Shown: in pieces, positions 1 to 11,827 of the stretch
How positions within the stretch are numbered: the first letter of the stretch is position 1
Layout: every line of letters begins with the position of its first letter
Origin: Plasmodiophora brassicae
Taxonomy: Eukaryota > Endomyxa: Phytomyxea > Phytomyxea > Plasmodiophorida
DNA: 64,000 bases
Reading direction: 5' to 3'
Assembly: GCA_036867785.1 (NCBI GenBank)
Contig: CP145419.1
Coordinates: 248,001 to 312,000 of the forward strand
Translations under genes and position numbers: made by a program
The notes under the pieces: model-generated
Database searches by the model: none
The model's input: the letters and a program-made list of their open reading frames with translations, nothing else
Told to the model about the DNA's origin: nothing

Positions 1-26
1 TGGGCTTCCCCGTTTTATGAAACCTC

Positions 27-1940
27 TCAATATTCGCCGTCGTCCGAGTCGGGATCGTCGTCAGCCAGGAGCGTTAATGCATAGTCGGCGTCTAACGCGA
101 GCCAGTCGCACACCAGCTTGTTATTGTACCGTTCGTACTTGAACGCTGACCGGTACGACGCTGCGTTCGTCCTCGTCGGATAGATTCGAACCAGGTGCCC
201 GCTTCGTTCATACTACATATGAAGGCCATCAGACGAACCAGCCCACTGTCCCCTGGACATTGACAGACCTCGGCCTGCACCTCGCGAAGTATGGCTAGGT
301 CCTGATTGGACAACGTCTGCCACGAGATCGGCGTGCCCGCTTGGCGCCCTGCAGGAGCCGATGCCGACGCCGACCCGGACCCGTTCCTTCTCAGGCCGAT
401 CACACGCTTCAATCTGGAGAAATCGGACAACGTCACTGTCAACGAGTGCTGCCGGCGGCTCAATCTGGGCGGGGGGCAACCTTCGCGTCTGCACCCGTCG
501 AATGACCTTCAGGTCGTTCTCGGCCGGAACCATCCCGATCGTATGGAACACGTCGGCGATCAACTTTGTTTTGATGAACTTATCGAGCGACGATGACGAC
601 GACAGGGACGGCATCGAGTTGATCTCCAGCAGCCACGGGTTCAACTCCTGGTCCAGAAGGATGTCGAACCCGAGCACCTCGAAGCACGCCGTCCTCGGGC
701 ACCGGTACGCCTCCATCTTTCCGGCGACGACCGGTTCGACAGCGATGATGGACCTGACAGCGATATCGTTGATGCGCTCGACGAGCTTCTCAACGTCAAC
801 CGGCGGGGTCTGGTGCGCCAGATACGCCAGCAGCGCCTTGAAACTCCATTTCGATCCCTGTGCCCCGTCCGTCGCTTTCACGAACGCCTTCGAATGCCGG
901 TTGACGGAGAAGTTCGTCAGGTGCACACCTGGTCCAACGTAGTCACGGGTGTGTACGGCATGCGCCCTAATATCGGTGCCCGACATTTTTGCTTCAGCGA
1001 CGACTTGTCGACCGAGTACCGCTGGGTGGCGAACCGGACCAGGCCGTCGTCCAGCGTGTAGATTCGCAGCGGGTCCATACAGGTGACGACGAAGTACAGG
1101 CGAATGTCGAACTTGTACCCGTCGATGAGGTAAGGCCGTTCGATATACCGGCTGACGACGGCTTTGCATTTGGCGCCCAGCTGCCCGATCCGGTCGATCA
1201 GCCGGATGCCACGTCCGCACGACGACGCCCACGGTTTCACGATCCACAAACGGTTCGGTTCGGAGGCGGCCGCCTCCTGGAACGCCAGTCGATCCGCCGG
1301 CAGAACGAACGTCTTTGGCAGGAACGGGCAATGCCGCAGGTGCCTCGCCAGGTTGTCCTTCCTCGACAAGGCTGTCATACCTGGCGCGCGTTCAGACGTG
1401 AAACGCTCGCTGTACGGTTGCTTGGCGCCTACCTGGAAAGTGATTGACTCGCTGCAACGACGTCAACAGTTCCCATTTCTCGGGGCTTAGCGGGCGCCCC
1501 CAGAACAGGTTGCACCTGGCGGTACTGTTCGTCGGTCGGAGGCCAGCGCCTCTCGCCACGCGCGACACGACGTAATAATCGGGGACATCGGAATCGATTC
1601 GATAGCGTAACCGCCCGGAAACGCCAACGTATTGCACTGGTCGGCGCCCACCATCATGACGAGGCCGCCTGATCGTCATGTACGTCGGGTACGGGAACGC
1701 CACCGTGCACGACAACGTTCGATACGGCGGGACGGTCGCCTTGGCGGTTGCTGGCATCGTCGGACGCGGCTCTCCTGGTCCTCGACGCTTGATGACGTAC
1801 TCGTTGGTGTGCCCACGGGGAGGAGAAGTTGACGATCGCGACCTGTCGGAGAAGATCTCGTCGTCATCGTCGTCCTCCTCCTCGTCGTCCTCAACCAGTG
1901 CATCGTCGAGGTCGATCTCGTACGAAGGCGGGATAATCAT
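27..1940 (-). CDS. TTLL: Tubulin tyrosine ligase-like protein (TTLL4/6-type polyglutamylase)
   Basis: A predicted ATP-grasp ligase that adds glutamate (or a related amino acid) to tubulin tails, a mark of ciliary microtubules. Reading leftward, an Asp/Glu-rich N-terminus is followed by QRVNHFPG, SRKDNLARHL, WIVKPWASSCGRGI, RYIERPYLIDGYKFDIRLY, SDPLRIY-like MDPLRIY, VHLTNFSVN and PWLLEINSMPSLSSSSSLD. These are the ordered TTLL core motifs, including the ATP-binding lysine segment and the metal-binding ExN. Introns placed by homology are 1381-1432, 929-984 and 213-268 (52, 56 and 56 nt), with another near 330-390. The last exon ends SYRSAFKYERYNNKLVCDW with a TGA at 27-29, so the 3' end lies in the window. 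The start at 1938-1940 is the first good ATG before the acidic tract, and an upstream exon is possible. The exact subfamily (TTLL4 or TTLL6) is inference. The gene is divergent from the mucin-like gene. Confidence 0.9.
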
Positions 1941-2411
1941 AGCAGCGGAGGCTGATTGTTTCAACGGGCGTTGCGTTAAACGGGTGGCGGATCGGTTGGT
2001 CGTCAGCGACTTCCTCGAGACTGATCGGGCGCGCTGCACAGAGTACTCGTACAGGCGAGCAGGCGGTGTGCAAGAGCGCCCGTACAGGCGGGTGGCCTCG
2101 TGGGCGGTCGACGTAGACCCGGCCCGACGCTGTGCGACGGCCGGGAACGAACCCGTCCGGAACCGCATCCAACCACGACAACGCGAAAGCGAGCACCGGG
2201 CAGGGTGTGGATCGAACGAGATATCTTGCGCTCCCACCGTCGTACCCGACAACGTCATATCGAAGAATGAGGCGAACGTGCCATCTGTTGGATGCGACGC
2301 CGGGGATCGGGGTGACGTCGTTGTCGTAGGTGGCATGGGCCACCGAGATTCGTGAGTGTGCGGCCAGCACAACGTGGCGCGTGCCAAGTGCCATATTCGT
2401 ACGGCGACAAC
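1941..2411. promoter_or_regulatory. Divergent intergenic region between TTLL and the mucin-like gene
   Basis: About 470 bases separate two divergently read genes, so promoters of both should lie here. Long frames cross it on both strands but have no family motif and no typical N-terminus. I see no clear TATA box or named operator. Either gene may have an unrecognised 5' exon here. Confidence 0.35.
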
Positions 2412-5400
2412 ATGTCGGTTCTTGAGGTGCGGGGCCCTCGCCAGCGCTGGCCATCGGTCGTGCTCGCGTTAGCCTTCTTAGCGGCCTGCTGCTCTGCTCA
2501 GGACCCGTCGTCGTCCCATAACCTACGGCCGTCCACCTCGTCGGGCCCGTCCCTCAACTCGACTCGAGCACCGCGGGCCCGCTCGTCGACAGCAACTGTG
2601 CACCCGACGTCTTCACCGCACCTTCTGTCGAATTCCTCCACGACTCGTCGTGCCTCGGCTACGCTGTCGGCAGGCCTGCCGAGGCGTTCGCTGACAACCC
2701 CGTTGACGGGTCGCTCTCCAACCCCTATGCCGACTCCTTCTCCGATTTCTTTGCCGAGTCCCCCTCCATCACCTCACCCGACCTCTGCTCCGTCGGCACA
2801 GTCTTCTCCAGGTCCTTCACCGACACCTTCTCCAGCGCCGACACCTCGTCCAACACCCTCCCCGACGCCGTCTTCTACTCCGGCACCGACACCCTCTCCA
2901 ACGCCTTCACCGACACCATCTCCAACGCCTTCGCCGACACCTCCTCCAACGCCGTCACCGACACCATCTTCTACTCCGACACCGACACCTTCCCCAACGC
3001 CTTCACCGTCTCCCTCCCCGGCGCCGTACCCAACACCCTCGCTTACACCCCGACCGACTCCATTTCCAACGCCATCCCCGACAGTTTCGCCCGCTCGGCT
3101 GCCTCCAACCCCTTCCCCACCTCTTCATGTTCCGACTCCTGCGCCTCCTCCACAGTCTTCCCTGGCGCCGAATCCCACGTCGGGCGCTCAACACTCATCA
3201 CCGTCTCCAGAAGCGACCTCCCGTCGCCTGGTCTCCGCGTCCATGTCCTGGGCGCCCTTGTCCACGTGCTCCATCCGAATCACAGTCAACACCGTTTGGG
3301 CATCATCGGTGTTCCCAGGAGTGGACCTGGACGACACCATCGCCCGTGTCGTTCGCGTACAGGCCGACAACCTCATCGTCGACGTCAACGGGCAGGTCGT
3401 CGGTGTGCTGTCAGCGTCGTCGACAATCGCGGTGCACTCGACAACCATCATCCAGTTCGCCGACTGCGACCATGGCGATTTCCACAACGTCAACGCAACG
3501 TCTTCGTTCGCGCCTGTCGCCCTGTCGACCACGATCGCGACGGGATTCCCATCCGGCAGCCCCATGGTCACACTTCCACCGTTGTTGCATGTCGCCCCTG
3601 GGACGACGTCTTCATTACGCTTGGCAATGGCCGCTGGACCTGGCTCCATCCCAACGCTGGCGTCGTCGGTCTCCCCGGGCGCGCTGATCACCGACCTGGA
3701 CGCCACGAAGGTCGTCGTCGCGGTTAACATCAGGGCCGAGACCGTTGTCACCATGCGAATCGTCGTATGCGACGCCGCTGGGTACCAGACCACGACGCCG
3801 GTGGTCTTCACAGTGGTTCCCGCCATGGCCAACTCGACAGTGGACATCAGCAACCTGCTCCCGGCGCGATCACTGGACCTGATCGGGTCGACCACCCCGT
3901 TCGTCGTCGACGTCGCCCGTCCGAACGTGACCATGTTCCCGGTCGTCCCCGACGCTTCCTTCCAGAACACGACGACGTTCGTGTACAGGCCTGCGTCCGC
4001 CAGGAGCGACGTCCAGTTCTGCCTCGTGGCCGATATCGCCCCGATCACGACGAGGGACCTGTCCTGCACGACGCTGATGACGATTGCAACGGACTCGCAA
4101 GGACAGGCCCTGATCCGGTACACGCCTGAGTCGGGTGCCCTCACGTGGAGCGCCGATCCAGGTCGCGAGTTCCAAGTCGTGGTGGTCGGCCCCAACCTGG
4201 CTGTCCTGGTCGTCCTGGGCGCAGCCGATCGGGACGGATCAGGGCGGTACCAGTGCGGCATCCCACCGGGGTCGTCGTTCGTCGTCGTACGTGACGCCAA
4301 CACGCTGGTCGTCTTCGGGCACGTTGCTCTTCCACCGACGCCGCCTTCAACGGCGGCGACGGGCGCACCGGTACCAGCGACAACAACGGCCACCGTTACC
4401 CAGAACGGCGTCTCCGCTGCTCTGACAGGGCAACCTGTCATCGTCGTCGTCGGTGCTCCGTTCATCGTTACGGTACGTCGACGATGTGGTCAGCATCGTC
4501 ATCGGGGACTTGTAACACTGGTCGCAGGTGAACGTTCGAGACGGGAACGGGCAGATCGTCGCGGATGCTAGCGGGCAGGTGCAATGCACACTGGGCAACG
4601 GGCAGACGTCCAGCGGTGCAATGGCAGGCGGCATCGCCAGCGTGTCGATGTCGCCGACGAGCCTCGGGCAGATGCCGCTGACGTGCACGCTGCTGTCACA
4701 AACGAACGTTCCCCCTGTGGTGTCGTCGGTGACGGTGGTGCCACAGCCCGGTGATCCATCGCTGGCGACCACGACTGTCACCATGGACCCCGTCGTTGTC
4801 GTCGGCCAGACTGCCACTGTGACCGTCCAGGCGCGAACCGCAACCGGCGACGTCGTCACCGACCCGCTGATCACCTACGCGATGCAGGCGGTGGCCGTCG
4901 ACGGCCACGCCGCCATCGTCGACCAGCTTCAGACCGCGGCGTGTCGGGCGTCAGCGTGTTTCCAGTGGACGCCGACGATGTCAGTGGCGTACACGGTGAC
5001 GATCGTGACGCGCCCGGCCAACCTGACGATCTTCGTCGGCCACGTCCAGAGCGTCCCCGGGGCGGTCGCAAGAGACAGGACGGTGGTCGGTGGGTCGGCG
5101 ACGTTGCCCCAGGCGGCAGCGGGCGCCACGTTGTTCCTGGTCATGCAGGCCCGGGATGCGTACGGCAACCCGGTGACGCAGGCCCAGGCGCAGGTAGGCC
5201 CGGCCTGGCGGCGGATATATGAGCGCCGCCCTAATGTCCGTGCTGCAGTTCGCCGTGTCGGCGCTCGACGCGCACAGCAGCGCCCAGCTGGCCAGTCCCG
5301 CGCTCTGGTCGCAGAACGCGACCGACGCCGACGCGATCGGCGTTCTGAAGACCGCTGGGGCCGCGACCGCCGGGTACTGGAGGGCCGTTGTCAACACGCC

Positions 5401-6293
5401 CGCCAGTGCCGGCGCCGTCCGTGTCACCGTCAAGCTCAACGGTGCCGACATCTACAACGGGGACGTGTCGATCGGGGCGTCGCCGGCGACGATCCCCGCC
5501 TACGTCATCTGGACGGCACTGGTCGTCGCCGTCGCCGGCGTTGCTGCCGCCCTGGTCGCCCTCACCAGGAAACGGAACGCGCAGCTCCTCGAACAGGTTT
5601 GCAACGGGTGAGTCCAGTAACGTGCAACACCCTGACAGGATCACCCGACAGGTGAACCCGTACATTCCAGCGTTTGTCGAGTCGCCAGCCAGCTTCGCGA
5701 TCGCGAACCAGACCGGGATCCTGATCACGTACAGCAACCCGATCGCGTTGTCCACGTCGGATCGGTCGACGCTGGTGACGGGCGAGTCGTCTTTCGGGAC
5801 GGCGCTGTCGGCGACAAAGAAGACCGATGGCAGCAGGAAGACGGGGCAGGTCAGCACGTCGGACGCGCGGTCGAGTTCGGAACGGGCGACGCAGATCGGC
5901 GTGTCTGTGGCGCCGGTTCGCTCCCAGGAGACCATGCCGAGCTCTGTTGGCCCGATCGGGAACGATTCGACCATGTCATCGGTGTCGGCAGCGATCCCCG
6001 CTGCTGACCGAGTCATGACATCATCGCCACCGTCCATGGCTGATGCGCGCGTTGGCCGTTCATTGGCAATGGACGGGAACGTCGTACCAAAGGGAAAGCT
6101 GGTAACGCCGGAGGAGGACGACAACACCATGGCGCCGTTGTCGCCGTCCTACGACAGCGCATACGAACACGTGCAACCACTCCCGCCTGTTCGGGATGGC
6201 GTTCACGCCGTCCATCGCGTCAGCCCGCCCCCGTCCTTGGTCATCACGTTAACAACGCCCGACGCCACAACGAAGGACGCGCCTCCGCGGTGA
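2412..6293 (+). CDS. Mucin-stalked single-pass membrane protein (receptor-like)
   Basis: A type I surface protein of about 1,238 residues. It begins with a signal peptide whose hydrophobic core is [15 protein letters not shown] Pro/Thr/Ser stalk follows (about residues 95-270), built of [12 protein letters not shown] repeats and likely O-glycosylated. Next come several hundred residues of Val/Thr-rich beta-type sequence with no family I recognise. One membrane helix ([20 protein letters not shown]) ends in a basic stop-transfer TRKRN, and a Ser/Thr-rich cytoplasmic tail of about 240 residues completes it. Three introns, each 55 nt, were placed by frame at 4473-4527, 5194-5248 and 5597-5651. 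Every join keeps an open frame, which supports the model. An adhesion or sensing role is inference. The long antisense frames over it are shadows of its Val/Thr-rich codons. Confidence 0.75.
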
Positions 6294-6385
6294 CCTCGGG
6301 GCCACACATTAAACCAACAGCTATTGTATTGTCACGCGTAGACTGTCAGATCGCTTTGCACACAACAGACGAATGCGAATCAGGG

Positions 6386-6844
6386 CTAGGCGTCAGGCGA
6401 CGTGTTGTTCAGTGTGCCGTTTGTGTGCGACGGTTCCCCGATAGGGACGGCGGTCACGTTCGACGACGGTTCAGCAGCCGGAATGCCAATGTCGGAGCTC
6501 GAGTGTCCAGCAGCGCTGTTGTTGCTGACGTTATTGTTCGCGTTCGCGACATCGGTCTTGTTGAGCAGGTTGACCGGCTTCTGGCCCTTCTCGTACATAT
6601 ACGGGTAATAGCCGTAGTAGCCGGAGTAGTAGGAGTACGGGTTGTAGTAGTATGACGGCCGGTACGCGTATGGGTTATAGTACCCGCCCCAACCAACTCG
6701 TCCAGCTCCTCCCCAGCGCCCAACTCCCCCCCAGCGGCCCCATTGCAGGGCCTGGAATCTCGGGCGCGAGCGCGTCGACGCGGACGTGCCGGCCACCAGG
6801 GCGGCCAGAACCACCAGCACGAGAATGCCCAGCTTCATCCTCAT
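6386..6844 (-). CDS. Small secreted Gly/Tyr/Asn-rich protein
   Basis: A single-exon gene of about 152 residues. The start at 6842-6844 gives MRMKLGILVLVVLAALVAG, a clear signal peptide; a longer upstream frame would bury it. The mature protein has a WGRWGG/GRWGG segment, then a run of tyrosines (GYYGYYPY type, about 20 Tyr in 45 residues), then an Asn/Ser-rich tail with many N-x-S/T sites. Low complexity of this kind suits a cell-wall, cyst-coat or matrix protein that could cross-link through tyrosine. That role is inference. No family is recognised. It converges on the mucin-like gene, whose stop is about 90 bases away. Confidence 0.6.
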   Translation of the reverse strand: MRMKLGILVLVVLAALVAGTSASTRSRPRFQALQWGRWGGVGRWGGAGRVGWGGYYNPYAYRPSYYYNPYSYYSGYYGYYPYMYEKGQKPVNLLNKTDVANANNNVSNNSAAGHSSSDIGIPAAEPSSNVTAVPIGEPSHTNGTLNNTSPDA

Positions 6845-7080
6845 CGGCCCCCAAACACAAATGCGAACAAGTGAATTTCGGGCCGGAACGACCGATCCGA
6901 CCGGCCAACATCGCACATGTGGTCGAACCGCAACGCGCCCGCCTGCTTCCCCCAGCGACCGTGCCGAATGCAACATTGGCCGCCCTCCGCAAAAAACAAC
7001 ACCTGAACGTCCACGGTGTCTCCCAGTTGCGGCCTTTTTGCGCGCGTTGCAGTCGGCACCGTGCGGCCGCGGGAAGCATC

Positions 7081-9497
7081 ATGTTCGGCTCTGGGCAGCA
7101 GCAGCCGCTAGGCTCGACGACGCCCGCGTTCGGCGCCGGGTCATCGGCCCAGGGGACGTCGGCGCCGTTGTTCGGCAGCGCAGGTACGTACACCGGGCGA
7201 CGTAGCGATGCGAATGCGCAGCGTTGTGACGTGACCAATAGCGCCGTCCACCGGCCAGCCCTCGTTCGGGTTCGGAGCAGCAACGCCGTCGTCGTCAACG
7301 CCAGCAACGGGAGGCTTCGGAAGCGGTGCGGCCACAACGACAACAACAGGTGGGTTTGGCGGGTTTGGTGCTTCACAGCCATCGACGACGCCCGCGTTCG
7401 GATCGTCGTCAACGACGCAACCAGCGACGACCACCGGTTTCGGTGGGTTCGGCGCAACGGCGACGCCATCTGGTCAGTCAGCGACAACACCGACATCTAC
7501 CGGATTTGGCGGGTTTGGAACGTCGACGCCAGCGCCAGCGCCAGCCCCAGGAGCAGCGTTTGGAGGGTTCGGCTCCACGTCCGCCCAGCCGACCTTCGGT
7601 GCAACGACCACGCCGTCTCAGGCGCCATCCTCGACAGCAGCCCCACCATCGTTCGGTTTCGGTGCAGGAACGCAGGCGACAACGACATCGGCGTCGTCTC
7701 CGTTCACGTTTGGGTCGTCATCAACACCGGCGGCCGCAACGTCATCTACGACAGCGCCAGGACTGTTTGGCGGGACGTCGGCCGCAGCTCCCGCCACGAC
7801 AGGCGCGTCGACATCGCTCGGTTTCGGCGCAGCAGCAGCACCGACAACCCCAACGAAACCGTTCGCGTTCGGCGGCACGGATGCGAAGACGACGCCCGCA
7901 CCAAGTTTCGGTGCAACGACGACACCGTCCACTTCTTCCCTGTTCGGTGCGACGAACACCACGCCTGCTGCCCCTTCTACCCCTGCTGCTCCTTCGTTCG
8001 GTGCGGCCCCCGCAACGACGAGTGTCCCGTCGTCCACCGGGTTTACCTTCGGCGGCACCACAGCGACGCCTGCGGCTCCTGCCGCCCCAGCGGCACCGTT
8101 GTTTGGCGCGGGTGGTACGACTTCGTCCACGACGGCCGCTGGCGCTCCAAGTTTCGGTACAGGCTCTACTGTACCGCCTAGTACGCCATCCAAGGACCAG
8201 GCGTCAACAGGGCTGAGTTTTGGGACAACCGCAGCTCCATCGACGACAACGCCAGGTTTCAGTTTCGGTGGCTCAGCACCTGCGCCTGGGGCCGGTCAGC
8301 CGGCCGCTTCTCCGTTTTCGTTTGGGGCACAACCTTCAACGGCTGCAACGAGTACGACGCCTGCGACTACGACGACGCCTGCACCTGCAACGACGACACC
8401 TGCAACGACAACGGGGGCTTCTGGAGCGACCACCTCTACGCCTGCACCAGCACCAGCAACGACAGGAGCGGCTGGTTCGTTTTCATTTGGAGCAACGACT
8501 CCCGCAGCCACAGAATCTGGCGCTGCAAAGACGACCTCATTGTTCGGTGCCGCTCCGTCGACAGCAGCAACGACCGCGGGTGCGGCTACAACGCCATCGT
8601 TCTCGTTCGGTGGTGCTTCAACCGCTACGCCAGCGACTCCGGGCCCCACAACAACAACGACAACAACGGGTGCGGATAAGGGCGCTCAGCCAACGACATC
8701 TACTGCGCCTGCAACGTCGGCTCCACCTGCAACACCTTCGTCCGGGGCCGTTGTTCCAGCTCCGGCGGCGAAGACGGTTCGTCTGTCTCGAAAGAATGTC
8801 AAGGAGATCATCGATATCTGGAAGTCAGGTGGAAGGAGTGCGAATTGCTTGAGCCAGTCTGACACGTCGGTGGTGCACAGGGACGAACTGGAGGAACGCG
8901 TGCGCTCGTTCACGGACCAGGCCCACAAAGTCAGTGCCTGGGATCGCCAGCTGATCGCCAACGGCGAACAGATTATCGCTCTGAAACGGCAAGTTGGGGA
9001 TGTTGACGCAGCCCAGAATCAGTTGAAGACCGCGCTGGACAAGATCAAGATCGATGAAGATGAACTCGAGTCGATGGTGTGTCAGCTGGAAAGAGACCTG
9101 GAAGGTTGTGTGTGTGCGCACGCGGTCGTGGTACCCGACAACGTCTGACCTGGTCGTCATAGAGAGTCTGAAATTGGACGCAAAGAGCAGTGGCCCCGAA
9201 GTCAAACGGGGCGAGACCTACATGAAGGCCGAGAAACTGTCGTGCGACTTGTCGAACCTATCGCAGAGCGTCGCCGAAACCGTCCAGAAGCTCAACGAGG
9301 CCTCCGAGACGACGATTGCGGCGGCGCCCAGCAACGGCCCGGCATCGGACCCCATGTCCGCGGTCGTCAAGATCCTCAACGTCCACATGGCCTCGCTCAA
9401 GTACATCGACGCCGAGATCGCCCACCTGGACAACAAGATGCAGCAGCTGCAGCGACTGCAGCAGAAAGCCGCCCAGTACAGTGGTGCCGCCGTTTAA
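7081..9497 (+). CDS. NUP62: Nucleoporin Nup62 (central channel FG nucleoporin)
   Basis: A 747-residue central-channel nucleoporin that would form a coiled-coil trimer with Nup54 and Nup58 and fill the pore with FG repeats. The first 560 or so residues are Thr/Ala/Ser-rich with repeated FGFG, LFG, SFG and FGG motifs, starting MFGSGQQQP. The C-terminal Nsp1-like coiled coil contains DELEERVRSFTDQAHKVSAW followed by DRQLIANGEQI, matching the family block around AWDRxLIENGEKI, and ends with KILNVHMASLKYIDAEI. Introns are 7184-7241, 8824-8880 and 9105-9162. The 57-nt intron 8824-8880 has no stop and a length divisible by three, so it looks coding. Removing it joins IIDIWK directly to DELEERV, as in known Nup62 proteins. 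The antisense Ala/Val frames over the repeats are shadows. Confidence 0.93.
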
Positions 9498-9709
9498 AAC
9501 ATACAGGCACTCTTCCAGTTAGAACTCGGCATACAGATCAGCTGACCAGTTGGCTGTAACGGCGTTTGGACGAAAACGCGCGGTAGGTAGGCAGTGGGGG
9601 TCGCGCCGGCACTCGAATTGGCGGGCCCCGCAGACAGCAGTCAAATCTATTTTGGAGCGTGCTGCAGTCGGGACGGCGGCGGCAGGCAGCGACGTCTGTG
9701 GGACTGGCG

Positions 9710-11725
9710 ATGGCGCACAAGCGGCCCAAGCTGCCTCTGACCGAGGAGACCGGCGTCCGACCCGTCAAGATGTTCCACGCGTAGGTGGGGGGGCGGCGGC
9801 CCGTGCGATTCCGGTGCGCGTCACGTCTGAACCCGTCGTGGGCCAGCGATCATGCGGCGCCGGCCAATCGACTGCAGAGGATCGGGTCGCTGGACGTCCC
9901 TCCGCAACAGTCGCTGTTCACTGCGTTCGGCGGTGGACCATCCATTTTCTCGCGCATCAAGACGACCGTCGTCCCCGAACGGAATGAAGAGCGCGGCACG
10001 ACGTCCACGTCCCTGTCCGAGCAAATCAGGAATGCGCGAAAGATGTCCGATGGTAACGATGGTCTTGAACGCAGAGCTGAGGCTGCTATGATGACTGTAT
10101 TGGGGCGTCAGGTTCGGTAACCTCGTCGTCTACGTTTCGGGCGACACCGTCGCTGTCGGAATCGACGCAGGCGTGCTCAGAGGATTACATGACCCCGTCT
10201 GATCAGCCGGTCGTCAAGCCGACCCATCAGCAGCTGCAGCAGCAGGTTCAGCAGCGCATAACGACCATGTCTCGTGTTGATCCGACGCATCCAACCGCGT
10301 TCGATTCCTTCTCGACTATCGTTCAGGACCTGCCAGCTGGTCGGATCTGCGTCTCCGCCCCCTGGCGAGTACCTGCTGATTGACTGGGGAGCAGGTGTCG
10401 CCATACTACAGGTGAACCCGTTCCTGAAGCGCGTACAGAACGGAAAGCCGCCTTCGTCACAAGGTGTACCGCAACGAGCGGTATCGCGGCTGACCCGCGA
10501 GTTTACTGACGTGCACGTCATTGGCACGGGGTCGTTCGGCGAGGTATATCGAGGCCGCCTGAAGATCGACGGTGTCACGTACGCTGTCAAGCGAATCCGG
10601 CAATCCCTCAACCGGTCGTCTGGCGTTAACGCCATTCAGTTGCAGCTTCGAGAGGTGCACTGCCTTTCGTTCTTGGCGAGCCGTTGCGGTCACTGCCCGA
10701 ACATTCTTCGGTAAACGACGATGGCTTGTGCATGCTGCCCACTTTGCTAAACGTTCATCTGGTAGGTACTTTACATCGTGGATCGACCCCAGCGATCAGT
10801 CGTTGTATATCCAGACGGAACATTGCGAAAGGGGGAACCTGTCAAGGTTCGTCCGTGCCGCATCAGCCTCCGAATCCAACAAGGAGAACCGGAATGTGCT
10901 GAATGAAGCGCAAATTGTCGAAATCATTCGGCAGGTTTGGCTATCGCTCACATCAGTAGAACGTTGCCGAGTCTGATCTACCGGCAGGTCTGCGTCGGCC
11001 TGCTCGAAATGCACAGGAATGGCGTTGCCCACCTGGACCTGAAACCGGAAAACATTCTGGAGACTGCCGCGGGAGTTTACAAGATTTCTGATTTCGGCCT
11101 CTGTGCTCCAATGGATCAGACTGGTCTGCCCTCAGACATTGGGCCATGCGCACCGTTCGCTTACGCTCGCTTTCATTTAGACATGGATAAATCTATTGCA
11201 GAAGGCGACGCCCGGTACTTATGCGCCGAGCTACTTAACGACGATTACAGCCATCTAGGTTTGGATCGTTTCGACAGCTCGCCCCGTAACCTCGAACTGA
11301 GCGGAAGTCTCAGATCGGGCTGATATGTTCGCGCTGGGTGCGACAGCGCTCGAGCTATGCCTATCAGAGCCGCTTCCATCGCAAGGTTTCGAGTACAGGC
11401 AAATTCGTCTAGGGCTGATCACGCTCGATGAGTCACGGTTTTCATCGCAGCTCTGCCAGCTGATTCGCTGCCTCCTTTCCGTAAACACCGGCTGTTCACT
11501 GAGCTCGCCTATTTGCTGCTCACTCCTGTCGATGATGTACAGGCCGACCCGATGGCGAGGCCAACCGCGCTGGACGTGCTCACCATCCTGAGGACCAGGC
11601 CGGCAGAGTTCCCCAACAGTATCACCCAGACACAGGACCGTCTGGATTCTGCTCTGCGGCGCATCGAGCAACTCGAGAACGAGTTACAACTGGCACGCAG
11701 CCAGCCCTGCCGTCCCACGTACTGA
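9710..11725 (+). CDS. WEE1: Wee1/Myt1-family CDK-inhibitory kinase
   Basis: A cell-cycle kinase of 517 residues that should phosphorylate the Thr/Tyr pair in the CDK glycine loop to hold cells before mitosis. The N-terminal 190 residues are low in structure, then comes VNPFLKRV, the segment typically before a Wee1 kinase domain. Kinase motifs in order are GTGSFGEVYRGRL, TYAVKRIRQS (catalytic Lys), YIQTEHCERGNL, HLDLKPENIL (catalytic loop), ISDFGLCA and EGDARYLCAELL, the last being the Wee1 signature. A coiled coil follows at the C-terminus (LDSALRRIEQLENELQ). Eight introns fit: 9781-9846, 10112-10170, 10340-10394, 10711-10765, 10935-10987, 11124-11180, 11259-11313 and 11481-11542. Activation-loop DFG replaces the DLG often seen in Wee1. 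Wee1 versus Myt1 is undecided; no membrane segment is seen, which favours Wee1. Confidence 0.9.
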
Positions 11726-11827
11726 ACGTTATCCGCCCATAAACCCGACAGACCCTAACCCATTGAATCTGCGCGCCTTGACCCATGGCCGACAGAAGTC
11801 CTACTAGCCCTGGCACGCAAACGAGGG

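Noticed and set aside
1850-1895. TCGTCGTCATCGTCG run as a microsatellite
   Set aside because: It encodes the Asp/Glu tract of the TTLL N-terminus on the minus strand, so it is read as coding low complexity.
3188-4465. Long antisense open frame of 425 codons over the mucin-like gene
   Set aside because: Val/Thr-rich GC codons on the plus strand leave the opposite strand open. It has no motif, and the plus frame has signal peptide, splice joins and a membrane helix.
8296-8649. Antisense Ala/Val-rich frames in the Nup62 FG region
   Set aside because: Produced by the ACG/GCN-rich repeats of Nup62. The plus-strand FG repeats and spliced coiled coil are the real gene.
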